DNA from: Arenibacter echinorum | Lineage (GTDB): Bacteria > Bacteroidota > Bacteroidia > Flavobacteriales > Flavobacteriaceae | Direction: 5' to 3' | Assembly: GCF_003259375.1 (NCBI RefSeq) | Contig: NZ_QLLN01000005.1 | Coordinates: 248,001 to 312,000 of the forward strand | Length of the DNA stretch: 64,000 bases | Part shown: piece after piece, positions 46,381-56,197 of the stretch | Layout: each line of letters starts with the position of its first letter | Numbering within the stretch: position 1 is the stretch's first letter | Position numbers and translations under genes: made by a program | Notes under the pieces: generated by a model | Seen by the model: only the letters and a program-made list of their open reading frames with translations | Told to the model about the DNA's origin: nothing | The model's database searches: none

Positions 46381-47837
46381 CTCGGTTCTTCCCTGACTTG
46401 AATCTTGGAATTCTTTAACCTTAGTCGCAACCAATCCGTTAGTTTTTGGGAATCGGTTTTAATTTGCTTGTCAGGCACACCCTTTTTCCACTTTACATTA
46501 AATACTGGGATGGTATCCAGTTTATTAAAATCGGTTGTAATGGTATACGAAAAGCCTAAACTAGTCAAATTTTCATAATTGGTCTTGGCCTCCGCACTAA
46601 TTTCTTGAAAGGGAATCTGCTGTTCAACAATCTTGCTCATTTTACCAACCTCCTCCTTTAAAACCTGAATTTGCTGTTCCTTGCTTAGTAATTCCGCCTT
46701 TTTGGATTCATAAAGCTCGCTGACATACCTCATTTGATCCAATTCCTGATTTTTAGATCCCTGAACAATTTTTAATTCTATATTTTTAAGCTTGTCGAAG
46801 GTATTTTTTTGGGTATTCCAAGTTGCAATAACATTGTCCGGTATGGTTTCGTTGCCCATAAACACCAGTTCAATAAAACCATTTTCACCGTGATTGTATT
46901 GAATATCGGTCAAATTCTCTAAATATCTACCCTCCCCAGGTAATTCATAAGGCACAATATTGCTAGCAACGAATTGATTGGCCTGCTTTCGAAACAAAGA
47001 TTCCTGAAACACATCGTAAAAGGTAAATCCGGCCGGAATCATAACTAAAATCGCCACTGTAGAGGCCATTCTAGCGATAAACCTTCTACGCTGTGAATTG
47101 GCATAGCGCACCATAGGAAAACGCAATAATTTTAGAACCAAAAAAGTAGCCAGCGCAATAAAAATAGTATTTATGGTGAAAAGGTACATGGCACCGGTAG
47201 CATAACCAAAATTACCAATGGCCAACCCAAAACCAACAGTACATAAGGGTGGCATCAAAGCCGTAGCAATTGCCACTCCATAGATAACGCTGGCAATAGT
47301 CCCTTTTTTGGCCCTGGCAATTACCAATGCCAAACCTCCAAAAAATGCAATAAGCACATCTCTGATGTCAGGAGCGGTCCTAGCCAGTAATTCCGATGAT
47401 TCATCCCTTAATGGGAATAAATAAAAGAATAAAAATGCGGTAATAACGCTTAAACCAACCATGACGGCAAAATTCTTCAATGAACGTCTCAAGGTATCTA
47501 TGTCATTAATGGCCAAAGACAGCCCAATACCCAAAATAGGGCCCATTAAAGGCGAAATTAACATGGCGCCGATAACTACTGCAGTGGAATTGGCATTAAG
47601 TCCAACAGATGCGATAAAAATAGAGCATATTAAAATCCAGGAGGTATGGCCCTTAAAAGGAATATCAGCAATAATGGATTCTTTTGTAGCTTCTGGATCG
47701 GTATTCTTGCGTATATCCAATAGATCGGCCAGAAATACTTTAACACCATCCAAAAGACCCCTAAAATCTCTCTTTATATCTTGCCCGCTACCCTCAGGAA
47801 AATCCTGATTCTGGTCTTTATTCAAATTTTCCTCCAT
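46377..47837 (-). CDS. DUF389 membrane protein
   Basis: 486 aa. The DUF389 core (about residues 60-275) has six or so helices with the landmarks VGLNANSTAVVIGAMLISPLMGPI and GVAIATALMPPLCTVGFGLAIGNF. A long soluble C-terminal domain follows, with a coiled-coil-like stretch (LSKEQQIQVLKEEVGKMSKIVEQ). The function of the family is unknown. Two bases after the manC stop, so it is probably co-transcribed with manC. Confidence 0.85.
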   Translation of the reverse strand: MEENLNKDQNQDFPEGSGQDIKRDFRGLLDGVKVFLADLLDIRKNTDPEATKESIIADIPFKGHTSWILICSIFIASVGLNANSTAVVIGAMLISPLMGPILGIGLSLAINDIDTLRRSLKNFAVMVGLSVITAFLFFYLFPLRDESSELLARTAPDIRDVLIAFFGGLALVIARAKKGTIASVIYGVAIATALMPPLCTVGFGLAIGNFGYATGAMYLFTINTIFIALATFLVLKLLRFPMVRYANSQRRRFIARMASTVAILVMIPAGFTFYDVFQESLFRKQANQFVASNIVPYELPGEGRYLENLTDIQYNHGENGFIELVFMGNETIPDNVIATWNTQKNTFDKLKNIELKIVQGSKNQELDQMRYVSELYESKKAELLSKEQQIQVLKEEVGKMSKIVEQQIPFQEISAEAKTNYENLTSLGFSYTITTDFNKLDTIPVFNVKWKKGVPDKQIKTDSQKLTDWLRLRLKNSKIQVREEPS

Positions 47838-47839
47838 AA

Positions 47840-48922
47840 TTAAGCCAGCTGATCTCCAAATTTATCTTTAACTTTTGCAAGTACCTTTTTAATATCCTGT
47901 TCCTTGGATTTGGGATATATGAGTAAAACCTCCTCCTTGTCTACCACAATATAGTCTTTTAATCCATCAATAACGATAATTTTTCCTTTTGGGGAACGAA
48001 TCATATTCCCCTGGGAATCCTCAGCTAAAACTTGACAATTCACCAAAGCGTTGTCATTATCGTCCTTGTCCAATTTATCGTACAACGAGCCCCATGTACC
48101 AAGATCGTTCCAATCAAAAGTGGCCGGCAGTACAAAAATATTACTGGACGGTTCCAAAATGGCATAATCTATTGAAACATTCTCTGCCTTAGGGTAATTT
48201 TCATTAATAAATGCCCTTTCCTGACCGGTATTATAGTAAGTCCATCCACTCAGAAATAAATTGTATTGTTCGGGTTGATATTTTTTAAAAGCATCGACAA
48301 TAGTTTTTACACTCCACATGAAAATACCGGCATTCCATAAAAAATTACCTTGTTTTATGAAATCCTTTGCCGTTTCATAATCAGGTTTTTCCCTAAACTG
48401 ATTAACGTTCTTCAGTGGTTCCCGACTATTGTTCTTTTCAAATTCTATATACCCAAAGCCGGTATTGGGAAAAGTAGGTTTTATACCCAGCGTACAGAGT
48501 ACATTTTCCCTTTCACACTTATCGAAACAGGTTATAACGTCCTTGGCAAATGCCTCCTCATCCTCTATCCAGTGATCACTGGGGGCAACTATCATAACGG
48601 CATCAGGGTTCTTCTTTTGTATTTTTAAGGCCGCATACAGTATACATGGAGCAGTGTTGCGCATGGCCGGCTCCAACACTACTTGCTCTTGCTTAACCTC
48701 TGGCAATTGCTCCAAGACCAATTCGTTATATCTTTCATTGGTCAAGATCAATATATTTTCAACCGGCACAAACTTAGCCAGCCTTTTAAAAGTCTTCTGT
48801 ATCAAGGTATCCCCTGTACCCAACATATCATGAAACTGCTTAGGATAAGCAGTTGTGCTTATCGGCCAAAATCTGGAACCAACTCCGCCTGCCATTAAAA
48901 CTGCATAATAATTTTTATTCAT
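47840..48922 (-). CDS. manC: Mannose-1-phosphate guanylyltransferase
   Basis: Makes GDP-mannose for surface polysaccharides. The 360-aa length corresponds to the nucleotidyltransferase domain alone, without the C-terminal isomerase domain. It begins YYAVLMAGGVGSRFWPIS, with the pyrophosphorylase signature GxGxRFWP, and has VAPSDHWIEDEEAF and the FVEKPDYETA-like REKPDYETAKDFI. It lies between the SprT-like and DUF389 genes on the same strand, in a tight cluster (11 and 2 bases). No GDP-mannose-using genes are adjacent, except the GT2 5 kb away. Confidence 0.94.
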   Translation of the reverse strand: MNKNYYAVLMAGGVGSRFWPISTTAYPKQFHDMLGTGDTLIQKTFKRLAKFVPVENILILTNERYNELVLEQLPEVKQEQVVLEPAMRNTAPCILYAALKIQKKNPDAVMIVAPSDHWIEDEEAFAKDVITCFDKCERENVLCTLGIKPTFPNTGFGYIEFEKNNSREPLKNVNQFREKPDYETAKDFIKQGNFLWNAGIFMWSVKTIVDAFKKYQPEQYNLFLSGWTYYNTGQERAFINENYPKAENVSIDYAILEPSSNIFVLPATFDWNDLGTWGSLYDKLDKDDNDNALVNCQVLAEDSQGNMIRSPKGKIIVIDGLKDYIVVDKEEVLLIYPKSKEQDIKKVLAKVKDKFGDQLA

Positions 48923-48933
48923 AGTTCCTTATC

Positions 48934-49536
48934 TTAATCCTTTATCAATTCTACCTCGGCATTGGGCTGAAAAAGATATACCCTGCCCGTAGCTACTTCA
49001 ACACACTCGTATCGCTTTACCCTTTTATTCTTCTTTTGAAATAGTTTTCCATTGTATATCCTGAAAACACTGCCATGAGGCAATTCAAAAATATAAGATT
49101 TCTCCTTATCCTGTACATCAAATTGTTTAAGGGCCAAAGATAAACCAGCGTCGGTATCACTACTCGCTTTTGGATTTCTAAAATGTCTGGCCAACATAGG
49201 CAAAAGATTGGTTGGAAAAACCTCAGGTCTTAAAAACGGCAGCATTAGATATTGAAACGTCCTTTTCCACTCCAATCCGTGCGGTTTTATTTTCCGTCCA
49301 TATTTTTCAAAAGCAACCAAATGCGCTATTTCATGAACCAAAGTGATCAAGAATCGATATTTATTTAGAGTGGCGTTCACGGTAATCTGATGGGATCCGT
49401 TGGGCATCCGCCTATAATCTCCATGACGGGTAACCCGTTGATTCACAATCTTAAGGTGTACCCCATTTTCTTTTATAAGTTCCATACTTAAACTTACCGC
49501 CCTTTCAGGAAGATACTTTTCCAAAGTGTCCTGCAT
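48934..49536 (-). CDS. SprT-like zinc metalloprotease-domain protein
   Basis: 200 aa from the ATG at 49536; the frame extends 43 codons upstream but those residues are hydrophobic and atypical. The zinc site HEIAHLVAFEKYG has HExxH. A C-terminal basic part follows (QKKNKRVKRYECVEVATGRVYLF), which resembles the DNA-binding tail of SprT-like proteins. By analogy it may act in protein-DNA crosslink repair; that is inference. Ends 11 bases before the manC start. Confidence 0.85.
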   Translation of the reverse strand: MQDTLEKYLPERAVSLSMELIKENGVHLKIVNQRVTRHGDYRRMPNGSHQITVNATLNKYRFLITLVHEIAHLVAFEKYGRKIKPHGLEWKRTFQYLMLPFLRPEVFPTNLLPMLARHFRNPKASSDTDAGLSLALKQFDVQDKEKSYIFELPHGSVFRIYNGKLFQKKNKRVKRYECVEVATGRVYLFQPNAEVELIKD

Positions 49537-49676
49537 AGCAACAAAATTAGAAATTTTAAGATTCCATATAGCCTTAAGCAGAAATTTTATCCAAAATACA
49601 ATTATCAATACCAAAAAAAATGTATCCTGAAGAATATTTACATTTTTATTAACGATTAAAGACAACTTCTTTCCAC

Positions 49677-49684
49677 TAACTTTG
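49677..49684 (+). promoter_or_regulatory. -7 element for AI-2E-like gene
   Basis: TAACTTTG matches TAnnTTTG, 43 bases before the ATG. No -33 TTG at standard spacing. Confidence 0.4.
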
Positions 49685-49727
49685 CATTCCCGTTGAACAC
49701 AGCGAAAAACAAACTATTATTATAATT

Positions 49728-50783
49728 ATGAACGAGTTAAGAACCACCAATAAGTTATTGCTTATTATAGTAATCCCCTTAGTGTTTTACTTACTAAAAC
49801 TTCTGTCGTTCATCTTTATCCCCCTCATTTTCTCTATGTTCATAGCTTTATTGTTCCTACCTATTATGCGGTGGCTCAATAAAAAGAATGTATCCAAACC
49901 TATCAGTATTTTTATTGTTATATTGATTTTCATTGGAGCCTTAAAAATAGGCGGAGAACTTATACAACTTACCAGCAAGGAAATACTATCTGCAGACAAT
50001 GCTTTTTTTCAAAAAGCGGAGACCAAATTGGAAGCCCTGTTATTAGGAATGGAAGATTACCTTGGAATACCCTATGCCAAAGAGGAAAACATCATTAACA
50101 ATTTTATTCCCAAAGAAAGTATGATGAAGAACTTTGGGACGACCCTGGATTTTATTGGCAATACGGTCACCATGATATTAATGACGGTGTTTTTTGTTGT
50201 GCTTTGGTTGGCAGAATCAATAAACGTTCAGAAATTAATGAACAATACCATTCTAAAACAAAAGCACACCTCGGTTAAAACGTTTGTAAAAGTTGAAAAA
50301 GACCTTATTACATTTATTAAGGTCAAATTTCTAGTAAGCCTTTTTACGGGAATCGGAATTGGATTGGCATGCGTGTTCTTTGATGTAAGTTTTCCAATTT
50401 TCTGGGGACTTTTCGCTTTTGCCATAAATTTTGTCCAAATGGTCGGCTCCATTATTTCCGTAGTGCTATTGGCGCTATTTGCTTTTGTAGAATTGGAGCC
50501 CACGAGCACACTCTTGTTCTTTGTTATTTCCATTACCGGGGTACAGGTTTTGTTCGGATCAATACTGGAACCCGTATTTATGGGAAAATCTTTCTCCATT
50601 AACATCATTACCGTTTTGGTAATGTTGATGTTATGGGGATATATATGGGGGGTACCTGGATTGATCATGGCAATACCAATTACCGTATTTATCAAGATTA
50701 TTTTGGAACAATTCCCACAAACAAAAATAATAGCCAGTCTAATTTCAGGGAACCAACCTCTAAAGCCTAAGCCCCAAAAGTAA
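49728..50783 (+). CDS. AI-2E family transporter
   Basis: 351 aa with about seven to eight helices. The family arrangement of two N-terminal helices, a soluble region of about 90 residues, and the clustered C-terminal helices (FWGLFAFAINFVQMVGSIISVVLLALFAFV, EPVFMGKSFSINIITVLVMLMLWGYIWGVPGLIMAIP) is clear. The name is historical; different members transport different small molecules or cations, and no substrate can be deduced here. Divergent from the SprT-like gene. Confidence 0.88.
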   Translation: MNELRTTNKLLLIIVIPLVFYLLKLLSFIFIPLIFSMFIALLFLPIMRWLNKKNVSKPISIFIVILIFIGALKIGGELIQLTSKEILSADNAFFQKAETKLEALLLGMEDYLGIPYAKEENIINNFIPKESMMKNFGTTLDFIGNTVTMILMTVFFVVLWLAESINVQKLMNNTILKQKHTSVKTFVKVEKDLITFIKVKFLVSLFTGIGIGLACVFFDVSFPIFWGLFAFAINFVQMVGSIISVVLLALFAFVELEPTSTLLFFVISITGVQVLFGSILEPVFMGKSFSINIITVLVMLMLWGYIWGVPGLIMAIPITVFIKIILEQFPQTKIIASLISGNQPLKPKPQK

Positions 50784-50792
50784 GGTAGTTGG

Positions 50793-51434
50793 TTATAATT
50801 TAAGCAAGGAGATCAACTCTTCCATTTGCTCAAAGGTTTTGGTAACTTCTTTTTCAAAATCAGGGTCCTCGTTTAACAAGGTATAACCATAAACATCAAA
50901 TCCTCCAGAGGTGGCCGCCTTGGCTCCCTTAAAGGAATCCTCTATTACCAAGCATTCGTTTGGAGAATAACCCATGGATTCTGAAGCATACAAGTAAATA
51001 GCGGGATCGGGTTTCCATTTTCCAATATCATAACAACTGAAGATATTGTTTTTAAAAAACGAGGAGAGTCCGGCGGTTGCCAAATTCCTTTTAATTTTTT
51101 CCTGTGGCCCACTGGATGCAACACAAAATGGCAGCGTCAATTTACTCAAGACCTGTTCAACCCCTTCCACCGGTTTCAGATGGGTCGAAAACATTTCGTA
51201 GGATCTTTGTCTATATTCAATTTCAAAATCCAGGGGCAGTTGCTTTTGTATAATCGCCTCCACCTGTCTAATGCTATCATTCAGAAAACCCCCTTTAAAA
51301 TGTTGCATGGCATAGGAAATATCTATCCCAGCGCCTTGTTCATTGGCCATATCCACAAATACCTGATTGCCCAACAGCTCACTATCTACCAATACCCCAT
51401 CACAGTCGAAAATAACACACTTGTATTCTTTCAT
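50793..51434 (-). CDS. HAD-IA family hydrolase
   Basis: 213 aa from the ATG at 51434. The nucleophile motif DCDGVLVDSE has Asp10 and Asp12; motif II is VASSGPQEKIKRNL, and motif III/IV CLVIEDSFKGAKAA. This is the beta-phosphoglucomutase/phosphatase type with a helical cap. Substrate unknown; sugar phosphatase or phosphoglycolate-type activity is possible. It is followed on the same strand by nothing in the window, and preceded by the SDR gene with 13 bases between. Confidence 0.88.
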   Translation of the reverse strand: MKEYKCVIFDCDGVLVDSELLGNQVFVDMANEQGAGIDISYAMQHFKGGFLNDSIRQVEAIIQKQLPLDFEIEYRQRSYEMFSTHLKPVEGVEQVLSKLTLPFCVASSGPQEKIKRNLATAGLSSFFKNNIFSCYDIGKWKPDPAIYLYASESMGYSPNECLVIEDSFKGAKAATSGGFDVYGYTLLNEDPDFEKEVTKTFEQMEELISLLKL

Positions 51435-51447
51435 TGGTTTATAAAAA

Positions 51448-52128
51448 TTAAGGCGTTGAGTTGGACACCTGTAGTAATTTTCCATTGTACAGTTTATGGC
51501 CGCTAAGAGCAAAATCCTTGATATATGTAGCCATTTCCAAAGCGGTTGTTGGCGCCTTATAACCAGGAAAAGCTTCCTCCAACATTTCGGTCTGTACGGC
51601 CCCTAAGGCCAATACATTAAATGATGGTCCCGATTCCTTGAATTCCTCTGCCCACAATTCTGTCATAGTAATTACGGCACCTTTACTGGAACTATAGGCA
51701 GATAATCCCGCAAATTTCATACTACCCTGAACACCCCCCATAGAACTAATGGTTACCACATGACCAGTTTTGGGCATTAAGGGAATTATTCTTTTGGTAA
51801 TATTGGCTACTCCAAATACATTCACTTTATAAACCTCTTCAAATGCTTCCATAGAAGTTTCCAAAAAAGGTTTGTTCAGCAATTTACCTGCATTGTTTAT
51901 AAGGACATCAACTTGCTTCCAATTATTTTTTATGAACTCGTCCATTTGGACGTAATCCGACTCATTGGCCAAATCAAACGAAAAGCTGGAAATATTCCGA
52001 TGATTCAATGCGGCAATAGGGGCATTATTTCTGGATAGGGCCAACACTTTATGACCTTCATTGGCAAATAACTGTGCCATTTGAAAGCCAATCCCCCTAC
52101 TACTTCCAGTAATTACAATATTCGCCAT
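51448..52128 (-). CDS. Short-chain dehydrogenase/reductase
   Basis: 226 aa classical SDR. Complete cofactor motif TGSSRGIG at residues 7-14 and NNAG (LINNAGKLL), and complete catalytic pair Y-S-S-S-K in AYSSSKGAVITMTELWAEEF with the preceding Ser (ISSMGG). The C-terminal part is short, as in the smaller members. The substrate is unknown. One base overlaps the M28 peptidase stop, so both are probably translated from one message. Confidence 0.9.
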   Translation of the reverse strand: MANIVITGSSRGIGFQMAQLFANEGHKVLALSRNNAPIAALNHRNISSFSFDLANESDYVQMDEFIKNNWKQVDVLINNAGKLLNKPFLETSMEAFEEVYKVNVFGVANITKRIIPLMPKTGHVVTISSMGGVQGSMKFAGLSAYSSSKGAVITMTELWAEEFKESGPSFNVLALGAVQTEMLEEAFPGYKAPTTALEMATYIKDFALSGHKLYNGKLLQVSNSTP

Positions 52129-53159
52129 TATTTATATTCTAACTCCCTTACCGGGGCATTAATAATATCTTCCAAAACCGGAAGGGTTTTATTTACCAAT
52201 AAGGCCATATGGTCAAAATCCATTATGGAAAACTCATCGCCCACCTTGTGATAGTGATCGAAATTGGTGAAATCGAAGGTACAAAAGGTTTGGGAAGGAA
52301 CCCCAAACTCTAAATGAAAGGGATAATTATCGGATCTTTTAAACAGATTGTATTCCTTTGCCGTTGGAAGAAATCCAACCAATTTCTCCTCGGCATAAGT
52401 ATTGCAAATATCCGCTAAATTGGATTCCTCATAGCCCGTTACATACATAAAATAATCCTTACCCACTAGAGGGACTCCTACCATTTCAAAATTCAGCATG
52501 GCATAGAGATCCAAATTCTGATCTTTCAGCTTTTTGGCCAAATGCTTCGAGCCCAAAAGACCTTTTTCCTCACCACTGAATAGGGCAAAAATTACGCTTC
52601 GCTTATTATTTCTATACTTGCCAAAATAACGGGCAAACTCCAAGACCGCGGTAGTACCGGAGGCATTATCATTGGCACCATTGGCAATATTATCATCGGC
52701 CACCGGATCAGCAGTACCTATATGGTCATAATGGGCACCGATTATAACGTATTCGTTCTTTAAGTGTTCGTCCGAGCCTTCAATGAACCCAACTAAATTG
52801 TATGCCGGTTTTTCAAAATTGGTCAAGGTATCCCTGTAAGTCTTAAAGTAGGGACCAATCCCATTACTTTTAAAAATAGTTTCAATATATTCAGCTGCCA
52901 TTTCTATTCCTTCGCTACCAGTTTCCCTACCCTGAAGTTCATCCGATGCCAAATAGGAAATTATTCCCCCAATCCTTTTTTCTGTGGAAAAATCAGCAAT
53001 TACAGAAGAAACTTCTGCACTACCATGAGCTAGGGAGGCATCCATGGCAATTACACCAGAACCATTGGTCCCATTTGCCAGACCAACCGACTTATTTATT
53101 TTAGCGCTACCGCAGCCAAAGGTTATAGCTAATATGGCAAGACCAATAATATTTTTCAT
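52128..53159 (-). CDS. M28 family zinc peptidase, lipoprotein
   Basis: 343 aa from the ATG at 53159; upstream in-frame codons would add residues before the signal. The lipobox FGC follows MKNIIGLAILAIT, so the protein is predicted to be acylated and periplasmic or at the outer membrane. Metal ligands are visible: GAHYDHIG, NGANDNASGT, and LFSGEEKGLLGS (Glu-Glu), plus the later FDHYHKVGDEFSI. It is an aminopeptidase-type M28. Specific substrates are unknown. Confidence 0.87.
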   Translation of the reverse strand: MKNIIGLAILAITFGCGSAKINKSVGLANGTNGSGVIAMDASLAHGSAEVSSVIADFSTEKRIGGIISYLASDELQGRETGSEGIEMAAEYIETIFKSNGIGPYFKTYRDTLTNFEKPAYNLVGFIEGSDEHLKNEYVIIGAHYDHIGTADPVADDNIANGANDNASGTTAVLEFARYFGKYRNNKRSVIFALFSGEEKGLLGSKHLAKKLKDQNLDLYAMLNFEMVGVPLVGKDYFMYVTGYEESNLADICNTYAEEKLVGFLPTAKEYNLFKRSDNYPFHLEFGVPSQTFCTFDFTNFDHYHKVGDEFSIMDFDHMALLVNKTLPVLEDIINAPVRELEYK

Positions 53160-53287
53160 CAATTGATTTTTATTTGTCATGTAATCGAATTGTATTTTAT
53201 TCAGCATTTATATCAAGGTCTAAATGAATCATGAATACGTTAGTGCAATTCATATAACCATCAAGAATTAGATAGGGCTTAAAGTTA

Positions 53288-53318
53288 AAAAAGCATCCTG
53301 AAAATCAGGATGCTTTTT
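53288..53318 (-). terminator. Terminator of the pdhA-pdhC operon
   Basis: AAAAAGCATCCTGA pairs with TCAGGATGCTTTTT, 14 bp with a three-base loop. It lies 25 bases beyond the pdhC stop, in the minus direction. Confidence 0.87.
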
Positions 53319-53342
53319 ATATAATTGTTTAAAGTATTCTAT

Positions 53343-54998
53343 TTAAGCTAACATGGTAACCGGATTTTCCAAATACGCCCTAAGTGTTTGCAAAAATTGA
53401 GCTCCTGTAGCTCCATCCACTGTTCGGTGATCGCATGCCAATGTTACCTTCATGGTATTACCAACCACGATCTGGCCATTTTTAACCACTGGTTTTTGGA
53501 CAATGGCACCAACAGACAGTATAGCCGAATTGGGCTGGTTAATAATAGAAGTAAATTCAGAGATTCCGAACATTCCCAGATTGGAAACGGTAAAGGTACT
53601 GCCCTCCATTTCCGCTGGACTTATTTTCTTATTTCTTGCCTTTCCAGCCAAATCCTTCACCGAAGCCCCTATTTGGGTAAGTGTCATTTGATCCGCAAAT
53701 TTTAATACAGGAACCAATAGGCCTTCATCAACCGCAACGGCAACCCCGATATGCACATGGTGATTATATCTAGTAGTCTCATTGTTCCATGAGGTATTTA
53801 CTTGTGGATGCTTTTTTAACGCCATAGCACAAGCCTTAACCACCATATCGTTAAAGGATACCTTGGTGTCCGGCAAGCTATTGATCTGCTCTCTTGAAAC
53901 CTTGGCGTAATCCATATCGACCTCAATGGTCAAATAGTAATGTGGCGCGGAGAACTTTGACTCTCCCAAACGTTTGGCAATAACCTTACGCATTTGAGAA
54001 TTCTTAACTTCCTCACTCCCCTCTTGCCCTACAGGCAAATTAATTGGAGCCGCAACAGCAGCTTGTGGGGAGGAAGCCTTTTCCTGGGCAGGAAGTGCTT
54101 TCTCGGCAGCTTTCTGTTTAGGCTGATATTCCTCTATATCTTTCTTTATAATCCTTCCTTGATCGCCACTCCCTTTTACATCCTCTAGATTAATTCCCTT
54201 ATCCTGGGCAATTTTCTTGGCCAATGGCGATGCAAAAATTCGTTGACCATCATTGGCAGTAATAGGTGCAGATTCCTGACCATTACCGGAAGAGGTTTCA
54301 GCCTTCTTAACTTCTTCAGGAGTGCTTTCTTCATCAGAAGTAGAACCTGATCCCGCACTCAATACAGCATCAACATCTGTTCCTTTAGGACCTATAACTG
54401 CAAGCACTGAATCTACAGGTGCAGTTTCCCCTTCATTGATTCCCACGTACAATAGGATACCCGAATAAAAAGATTCAAACTCCATTGTGGCCTTGTCGGT
54501 CTCGATTTCTGCAAGGATATCCCCTTCTTCAACCTCATCCCCAACTTTTTTCAACCAAGTGGCTACAGTACCTTCTTCCATGGTATCACTAAGGCGAGGC
54601 ATCTTTATAATCTCCACCCCTTCAGGGATAGTAGCACCTGTAGCTTTAGAAGCCTCTTTCTTCTCCTCATTTTTCTCCTCCTCCTTGGCCACAGCCTCCG
54701 CTTGTTTTTCCTCTTTGGCATCAGAAGATGCACTATTGATAAGGCCAGAAACATCCTCCCCTTTTTCACCAATTATGGCCAAAAGCGAATCCACTGGAGC
54801 TGTATCACCTTCTTTAATACCTATATATAATAAAGTTCCCTCATTGAAAGATTCGAACTCCATTGTAGCTTTGTCGGTTTCGATTTCCGCCAAAATATCA
54901 CCTTCTTCAATTTTGTCTCCTACTTTTTTTAGCCACTTAGCAACGGTCCCCTCTTCCATGGTATCGCTAAGTCTTGGCATATTTATTACTTCTGCCAT
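53343..54998 (-). CDS. pdhC: Pyruvate dehydrogenase E2, dihydrolipoamide acetyltransferase
   Basis: 551 aa. Two nearly identical lipoyl domains at the N-terminus carry the lysines to be lipoylated at Lys43 and Lys169 (each in ETDKATMEF). A Lys/Glu-rich linker precedes a peripheral-subunit-binding domain (IFASPLAKKIAQDKGINLEDVKGSGDQGRIIKKDI) and a C-terminal catalytic domain ending in DHRTVDGATGAQF, where His524 is the acetyltransferase base. It follows pdhA on the same strand by four bases. E3 (lpd) is not in the window. Confidence 0.96.
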   Translation of the reverse strand: MAEVINMPRLSDTMEEGTVAKWLKKVGDKIEEGDILAEIETDKATMEFESFNEGTLLYIGIKEGDTAPVDSLLAIIGEKGEDVSGLINSASSDAKEEKQAEAVAKEEEKNEEKKEASKATGATIPEGVEIIKMPRLSDTMEEGTVATWLKKVGDEVEEGDILAEIETDKATMEFESFYSGILLYVGINEGETAPVDSVLAVIGPKGTDVDAVLSAGSGSTSDEESTPEEVKKAETSSGNGQESAPITANDGQRIFASPLAKKIAQDKGINLEDVKGSGDQGRIIKKDIEEYQPKQKAAEKALPAQEKASSPQAAVAAPINLPVGQEGSEEVKNSQMRKVIAKRLGESKFSAPHYYLTIEVDMDYAKVSREQINSLPDTKVSFNDMVVKACAMALKKHPQVNTSWNNETTRYNHHVHIGVAVAVDEGLLVPVLKFADQMTLTQIGASVKDLAGKARNKKISPAEMEGSTFTVSNLGMFGISEFTSIINQPNSAILSVGAIVQKPVVKNGQIVVGNTMKVTLACDHRTVDGATGAQFLQTLRAYLENPVTMLA

Positions 54999-55002
54999 TT
55001 AC

Positions 55003-56001
55003 TTATATTTTATGTTTTACAAATGGATAGTCCTCTTGATCGTATACCATATCATATAATTGATTTAGAGGTGGATAATCCGATTCCTCTGCAAATTTTT
55101 CACATTCAGAAACCAACTTTTTAACCCGGATATCTATCTCCTTTATCTGGGCATCCGTGGCATATTTATTTTCCTTTATGGTCGCCAATACTTGAGATAT
55201 TGGGTCGATCTTCTTGTACTCTTCTACCTCGTCCTTAGTTCTATAATGCTGGGCATCCGACATGGAGTGTCCCCTGTACCTATAAGTCTTCATTTCCAAA
55301 AAAGTAGGACCGCCTCCGGACCTGGCACGGTCAATTGCCTTGCTCATTTCCTTGGCAACCGTTACCGGATCCATTCCATCTACCGGTCCACATGGCATTT
55401 CATATCCCAATCCAAGTTTCCAAATTTCCGTTGAATGCGAGGTTCTAGCTACCGATGTTCCCATGGCATAACCATTGTTTTCGCAAACAAAAACAACCGG
55501 CAATTGCCATAGCATTGCCAAGTTAAAGCTTTCATGCAGCGATCCTTGTCTTACTGCCCCATCTCCCATATAACAAAGGGTTACGGCATCCCTTTTAAAA
55601 TACTTATCAGCAAAAGCCAATCCAGCACCCAATGGAATCTGACCACCAACTATGCCATGGCCTCCATAAAAACGGTGCTCTTTGGAAAAAATATGCATGG
55701 ATCCACCCATTCCTTTGGAAGTTCCTGTAACTTTACCATAGAGTTCCGCCATAACCTTTCTGGGATCAACCCCCATACCTATTGGCTGAACGTGATTCCT
55801 ATAAGCAGTAATCATTCTATCCTTGCTAAGGTCCATTGCATGCAATGCCCCTGCAAGAACAGCTTCCTGTCCGTTGTAAAGATGTAAAAATCCACGAACT
55901 TTTTGTTGAATATAGACTGCAGCAAGTTTATCTTCAAACTTTCTCCAGAACAACATGTCCTCATACCACTTAAGGTAGACCTCTTTGGTTATTTTTTCCA
56001 T
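55003..56001 (-). CDS. pdhA: Pyruvate dehydrogenase E1 component, alpha subunit
   Basis: 332 aa from the ATG at 56001 (MEKITKEVYLKWYEDML); an in-frame open stretch upstream begins with no ATG-like family residues. The thiamine diphosphate motif is complete: GDGAVRQGSLHESFNLAMLWQLPVVFVCENN. The HGIVGGQIPLGAG and RYRGHSMSD segments are typical. It pairs with PdhB, encoded about 46 kb away, and with PdhC next to it. Confidence 0.96.
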   Translation of the reverse strand: MEKITKEVYLKWYEDMLFWRKFEDKLAAVYIQQKVRGFLHLYNGQEAVLAGALHAMDLSKDRMITAYRNHVQPIGMGVDPRKVMAELYGKVTGTSKGMGGSMHIFSKEHRFYGGHGIVGGQIPLGAGLAFADKYFKRDAVTLCYMGDGAVRQGSLHESFNLAMLWQLPVVFVCENNGYAMGTSVARTSHSTEIWKLGLGYEMPCGPVDGMDPVTVAKEMSKAIDRARSGGGPTFLEMKTYRYRGHSMSDAQHYRTKDEVEEYKKIDPISQVLATIKENKYATDAQIKEIDIRVKKLVSECEKFAEESDYPPLNQLYDMVYDQEDYPFVKHKI

Positions 56002-56197
56002 TAATTGATAATTTATGTAGTAATTCGCTTTGATCAAAAACAAGTTTCAGACAAAAACGGAAAACAAAAATACATATATAAATCAATAGGAAAAAAATTT
56101 AAATCAAAAGCTTCGCATAAAGCGATTATATAAAACAAAATAAGGAATACTTGAGAAATACCTAAATCCTAAATATAGAATGTGTTAATTTATTGTA

